A stretch of DNA of 33,306 nucleotides, from the IMG/VR virus record IMGVR_UViG_3300017917_001338, positions 1 through 33,306 of that record. The stretch is one strand, 5' to 3'. Both the position numbers and the translations under genes were made by a program. Positions 30,512 through 33,306 of the stretch are shown in pieces. The notes beneath the pieces were generated by a model. The model had not been told where the DNA came from, made no database searches, and saw only the letters and a list, made by a program, of their open reading frames with translations. Position 1 is the stretch's first letter; each line of letters opens with the position of its first letter. The stretch comes from a virus.

Positions 30512-30836
30512 AAAGTTCGTCTTCAAGAACGATTACATACTCAGCAAGTGTCGCTGTAAATAATGCATTATCACTCTTGAAAGCACCTTGCAAGAAGTTT
30601 AACTCTAAGTCAGTGAGTTCAATTTCAAATGTTTTTGAATCCATTGCTTCGTTAATCTTGGATTGAATACGCCCAAATACTCGGCGAAGTTGACCATTTA
30701 ATCCTTTTGGATAAGCACCAGTTACTGCAACTTCAATGTAGCTTTTAGATAATTCAGCTTTTGCAGTATCCACTTTTTCTTTTGGATCATCTGTTTTCTT
30801 TACTCGATAATCAACGTTCAACTTAATTTTTTTCAT
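30492..30836 (-). CDS. Hypothetical protein (114 aa)
   Basis: MKKIKLNVDYRVKKTDDPKE then LNGQLRRVFGRIQSKINEAM and LTDLELNFLQGAFKSD. No family recognised. It precedes the protease gene; it may be a small head-assembly factor. A TACAAT and AT-rich leader lie upstream. Confidence 0.6.
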   Translation of the reverse strand: MKKIKLNVDYRVKKTDDPKEKVDTAKAELSKSYIEVAVTGAYPKGLNGQLRRVFGRIQSKINEAMDSKTFEIELTDLELNFLQGAFKSDNALFTATLAEYVIVLEDELFGIVNN

Positions 30837-30881
30837 TATTATTTTTTATTAACCTATAATGCTATTATTGTAACACAACAA

Positions 30882-31142
30882 TTATTTTGACAAGAACTCA
30901 ATTAAGAATAATGCACCTGCCACCATACCACCCCAAAGCTCTAGTCTGCGAAGTCTTAACTCGTAATCATTGTGAGCAGTGTCATTGTCTTCTTCTGATT
31001 TTACATATTCTATTTTCTTAACATAAACATCGTTATCAAGTTTATTGTCAATATTTTTTACTGTATTGCTTAGACCCTTTACTTCTAGTTTTAGGGCTAT
31101 AATTGCGTCTCTATCATTTTGTGTAAATTGTACCTGTTCCAT
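30882..31142 (-). CDS. XhlA-like membrane protein, candidate holin (86 aa)
   Basis: A helical N-terminal region (IIALKLEVKGLSNTVKNIDN) and one C-terminal span, RLRRLELWGGMVAGALFLIE. This heptad-rich body plus C-terminal anchor is the layout of the XhlA/hemolysin family holin partners. It follows the NlpC/P60-like hydrolase, making a second hydrolase-membrane pair. Confidence 0.7.
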   Translation of the reverse strand: MEQVQFTQNDRDAIIALKLEVKGLSNTVKNIDNKLDNDVYVKKIEYVKSEEDNDTAHNDYELRLRRLELWGGMVAGALFLIEFLSK

Positions 31143-31146
31143 ATTA

Positions 31147-31593
31147 TTAAATTACTCGATCTAACTTGGTACAAATATCGCTAGGCAATATCCCTCGGTT
31201 AAGGTGTGAGAAATCTAGTTGCAACCATCTCGATGTACCTCTCGAACAAAATCTTTGTGCAGATTGTGTATCAAAGAATGGTGCGAGCAATGCACCACTC
31301 ATATCATAATCCTTTCCTAAATCTTCCGCCAACTTTTTAGGGGATAATTTACCACCACGATATAGTTGTAATCCTTCTTTTGTAAATCTTTGAGATGCGA
31401 GCATTATCCTAACACCTACACCTTCTATTGCTTCAACTGCAAACACTCTCTTATTCCAAATTACAAATACTCCAACGTGCGAAACTTTTGAGCGTGTGAA
31501 GAATCTAATCAATCGAGAAAATAATGCAGGGCTTGCTGTTGCGAATGTATCGCCGTGTTGTATGAGATGTCTGATGTCTTTATATTTGTTCAT
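31147..31593 (-). CDS. Permuted NlpC/P60-type (YiiX-like) cysteine hydrolase
   Basis: H39 in RSKVSHVGVFV comes first and C116 in QRFCSRGTSRWL later, the order of permuted NlpC/P60 papain-fold enzymes; FAVEAIEGVGV supplies the acidic partner. The start HGDTFATASPALFSRLIRFF is the usual GD....S...S.LI. pattern. Such enzymes cut peptide or lipid bonds, here perhaps wall peptides. Between a 78-aa gene and the XhlA-like gene. Confidence 0.78.
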   Translation of the reverse strand: MNKYKDIRHLIQHGDTFATASPALFSRLIRFFTRSKVSHVGVFVIWNKRVFAVEAIEGVGVRIMLASQRFTKEGLQLYRGGKLSPKKLAEDLGKDYDMSGALLAPFFDTQSAQRFCSRGTSRWLQLDFSHLNRGILPSDICTKLDRVI

Positions 31594-31816
31594 ATGTTCC
31601 TGTTATGCTGTCCGCTACTAATTTGACTCGTTCGCCGTCAACATTGTAAGGGTCTAATAATGTAACTATCCACGGGGATACGTGCTTTTTAAATAGTTCT
31701 GTAACGTGAGCCGTAATCGCTATAAGGTCGCTCGTGTCGCCTGTATAGCCAGTACGCTGTGCCACGTGTATAAGTCTTGCTTCATCTATTGGATATTGGT
31801 ATTTAAGTATAATCAT
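31580..31816 (-). CDS. Hypothetical protein (78 aa)
   Basis: MIILKYQYPIDEARLIHVAQ then LIAITAHVTELFKKHVSPWI. No family recognised. Overlaps the hydrolase by 14 bases. Confidence 0.6.
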   Translation of the reverse strand: MIILKYQYPIDEARLIHVAQRTGYTGDTSDLIAITAHVTELFKKHVSPWIVTLLDPYNVDGERVKLVADSITGTYEQI

Positions 31817-31820
31817 ATGT

Positions 31821-31973
31821 TTATTCCCACCAAGCGTAGGTTCGTAAGTTTACGTTAATAAAAGTAAGGACATAACCTGCTGAACGTAGCATAAAGCCCT
31901 TACTGCCAAAAAACCATTTGTCGGTGGTTGTAGGGCTTGGTACGAAGAATCCTTTGTCGTGAAATATCATCAT
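31821..31973 (-). CDS. Small protein after the beta-helix fibre (50 aa)
   Basis: MMIFHDKGFFVPSPTTTDKW then FFGSKGFMLRSAGYVLTFIN. No family recognised. It starts five bases after the fibre stop and may be a fibre chaperone or cap by position. Confidence 0.55.
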   Translation of the reverse strand: MMIFHDKGFFVPSPTTTDKWFFGSKGFMLRSAGYVLTFINVNLRTYAWWE

Positions 31974-31977
31974 ATAG

Positions 31978-33306
31978 TTATGGGGTTACGCAATCAGCGT
32001 CATCAATGTAACACGCTGTGGTGTTAGCGTTCGGGATAATTAACAACTCGATACGCCCTGCTTCTGTGATTGTACCTGCTGTAACCGTAACAGTTTTTTG
32101 TACCCACGAAGTTGTAAGTGATGTGATGGTTGTCTCTGTTTGGATAAGTTCGCCGTTTAATCTGACAATCGGAATGATTTGCCCTGACCAACCAGAGTTT
32201 GCTTTGACCCAGTATGTGAATGTTTTAGCAACACCACTTTCTGTATATGCCTGACAGATTGGTACTTCGGATAGAATGTTGTTTGCTGATGCTGTGTTAA
32301 ACTGCAATCGGAATGATGAACCTGAACTGTGAGTAGTCGATGAATCTTCAACGAAATAGAAATAAGGGAAATAATACCCATCCGAGAATGCTGTACCTCC
32401 GCTAGTGTTTACGTTTTTTGCAATCAATGTCGGATGCGTTGGGTTCCAGCCTGTTGGGTTATTCCAGATTCTTGATGCTGATGTACTGTCAATTGTAACA
32501 TTAGACATATACATTGTTGTCGCTGTGGCGGTAGTGAACAAGAACCAAGACGCAGGTGCAGTTGTAGTACAGTTTACAATTTCGATGTTTCCTGCGTATT
32601 GGTCCATAGCAATATCGTTTGTGTTTGCTGTTGTATTTCCAAACGTACAGTTTTCAATTCTTCCACTAAACCATCGGTCTGCAATACCGTTTGTGTTACC
32701 GTTGAATGTTGCACCAGATACATAGATACCATTGACTGTGTTTCCATACACACCAGTAGTGTTAGATGTGAAGTTACCACCTTTGATACGTGTACCAGAA
32801 GGACATACAAGACCAGTCGAACAGTGCCGTATAGTTGTATCAGACAAATCAACATAAACAGGTGCAGTTGCAAATGTCATACCAGATGTACCACCTGCTA
32901 TTACTGTACCGTTTGAAAGCGTAAAGTTACTTGTGGTTGAACCCATACCTGCTGATTGTGCCACACCCATACGAAGTCCTACTGTTCCATTAAATATCCA
33001 GCAGTTATCAAATGTCTTTTGGGTAGTTGAGCCGTTAGAGAAATAAATCGTTTCTCCAGCTGGTTCGTTTTGAAAGTTTGTTCTTGTCGCAATAATATCT
33101 GATGTAGTAGGGTTAAGGAACGCAGAACGGTTGAATGATACAAAGTTACAATCAGTTGTTGTTAGCCCAGTACAAGTACCCGAAACAGCGCTGACGGGAT
33201 AGTAAGTATCAATGACATTGAACTTTGAAATAGCCACGTTTGCTGATGTGATGTTGAAAAATGCAAATGCCGCAGTTCGAGCGTTGTTTGATTTTGCCCA
33301 AGTTTC
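31978..33306 (-). CDS. Beta-helix tail fibre/spike, C-terminal part (cut by contig end)
   Basis: This is the rest of the 607-residue fibre begun at 594; bases 33208-33306 duplicate 1-99. Repeating short strands such as FTLSNGTVIAGGTSGMTFA, IYVSGATFNGNTNGI and IEIVNCTTTAPASW form the rungs of a right-handed beta-helix. The last ~130 residues are a jelly-roll, carbohydrate-binding-like domain: SFRLQFNTASANNI, TFTYWVKANSGWSGQIIPI and ACYIDDADCVTP. The methionine at 33237 is internal, not the start. Likely a receptor- or glycan-binding spike. Confidence 0.82.
   Translation of the reverse strand, partial: ETWAKSNNARTAAFAFFNITSANVAISKFNVIDTYYPVSAVSGTCTGLTTTDCNFVSFNRSAFLNPTTSDIIATRTNFQNEPAGETIYFSNGSTTQKTFDNCWIFNGTVGLRMGVAQSAGMGSTTSNFTLSNGTVIAGGTSGMTFATAPVYVDLSDTTIRHCSTGLVCPSGTRIKGGNFTSNTTGVYGNTVNGIYVSGATFNGNTNGIADRWFSGRIENCTFGNTTANTNDIAMDQYAGNIEIVNCTTTAPASWFLFTTATATTMYMSNVTIDSTSASRIWNNPTGWNPTHPTLIAKNVNTSGGTAFSDGYYFPYFYFVEDSSTTHSSGSSFRLQFNTASANNILSEVPICQAYTESGVAKTFTYWVKANSGWSGQIIPIVRLNGELIQTETTITSLTTSWVQKTVTVTAGTITEAGRIELLIIPNANTTACYIDDADCVTP
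33208..33306. repeat. 99-bp direct terminal repeat (circular contig overlap)
   Basis: Bases 33208-33306 equal bases 1-99 at every position. An assembly overlap of a circular or circularly permuted genome explains this; a true short terminal repeat is unlikely because it cuts a gene in half. Confidence 0.95.

Noticed and set aside
5-32916. Plus-strand open frames of 60-144 codons
   Set aside because: All lie opposite better minus-strand genes with family matches; none has a supporting start, motif or neighbour.
1-33306. Lysogeny module (integrase, repressor, attachment site)
   Set aside because: No gene matches these families; the HTH protein at 18703 lies among late genes and no second divergent promoter is seen.

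Overview
The window is a complete tailed-phage genome read as a linearised circle. The last 99 bases (33208-33306) repeat bases 1-99 exactly, so the unit genome is 33,207 bp and one gene, a beta-helix fibre, is cut by the contig ends. Every supportable gene lies on the minus strand; the plus-strand open frames are shadows. The DNA is AT-rich. HK97-type capsid genes with a tape measure, tail tube, frameshifted tail chaperone and no contractile sheath indicate a siphovirus with a short-to-medium tail (tape measure 462 aa). I see no integrase, repressor or tRNA.

Host. The papain-like peptidase at 19016-20074 ends in a peptidoglycan-binding domain with the phrase EILTPLG.TSGTG followed by TR, and the SLT lysozyme at 16929 has the pattern AKCESG.KQF...DYGLMQIN. 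From memory, both wordings are typical of Patescibacteria (CPR; Parcubacteria-like) proteins. Most starts lack a Shine-Dalgarno (SD) sequence and have A-rich leaders. I infer a phage of an ultrasmall CPR host; this cannot be proved from the window.

Layout, in the direction of transcription (right to left). (1) Lysis end, 16.7-20.1 kb: papain-like/PG-binding peptidase, HTH protein, an unknown 296-aa protein, small membrane proteins, SLT lysozyme, candidate holin, terminator. (2) Control island, 15.7-16.7 kb: two candidate small RNAs, each with promoter, hairpins and terminator, flanking three tiny genes with strong SD sequences. (3) Replication/recombination, 11.8-15.7 kb: HTH initiator with internal 20-bp direct repeats, PD-(D/E)XK nuclease, SSB-like protein, small genes. 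(4) Many small accessory genes, 8.4-11.6 kb, including a DUF3268-like zinc protein and a DNA methyltransferase. (5) HNH nuclease, RusA resolvase, mini-HU, ParB-like protein and TerS/TerL, 5.5-8.4 kb. (6) A 470-base structured gap, a frameshifted RNase H gene and a portal-MuF fusion, 2.6-5.5 kb. (7) Two large fibres (through the circle junction), a permuted NlpC/P60 hydrolase and an XhlA-like protein, then protease, capsid, connectors, tail tube, G/GT chaperone, tape measure, tail hub and tail-tip proteins, back to 20.1 kb.

Points of most interest: the probable CPR host; the sRNA/tiny-gene island; the structured terminase-portal gap; reading frames broken by a single base (RNase H) or an in-frame TAA (8543-8782 and the lysozyme); and late genes with -10 boxes at leaderless distance.
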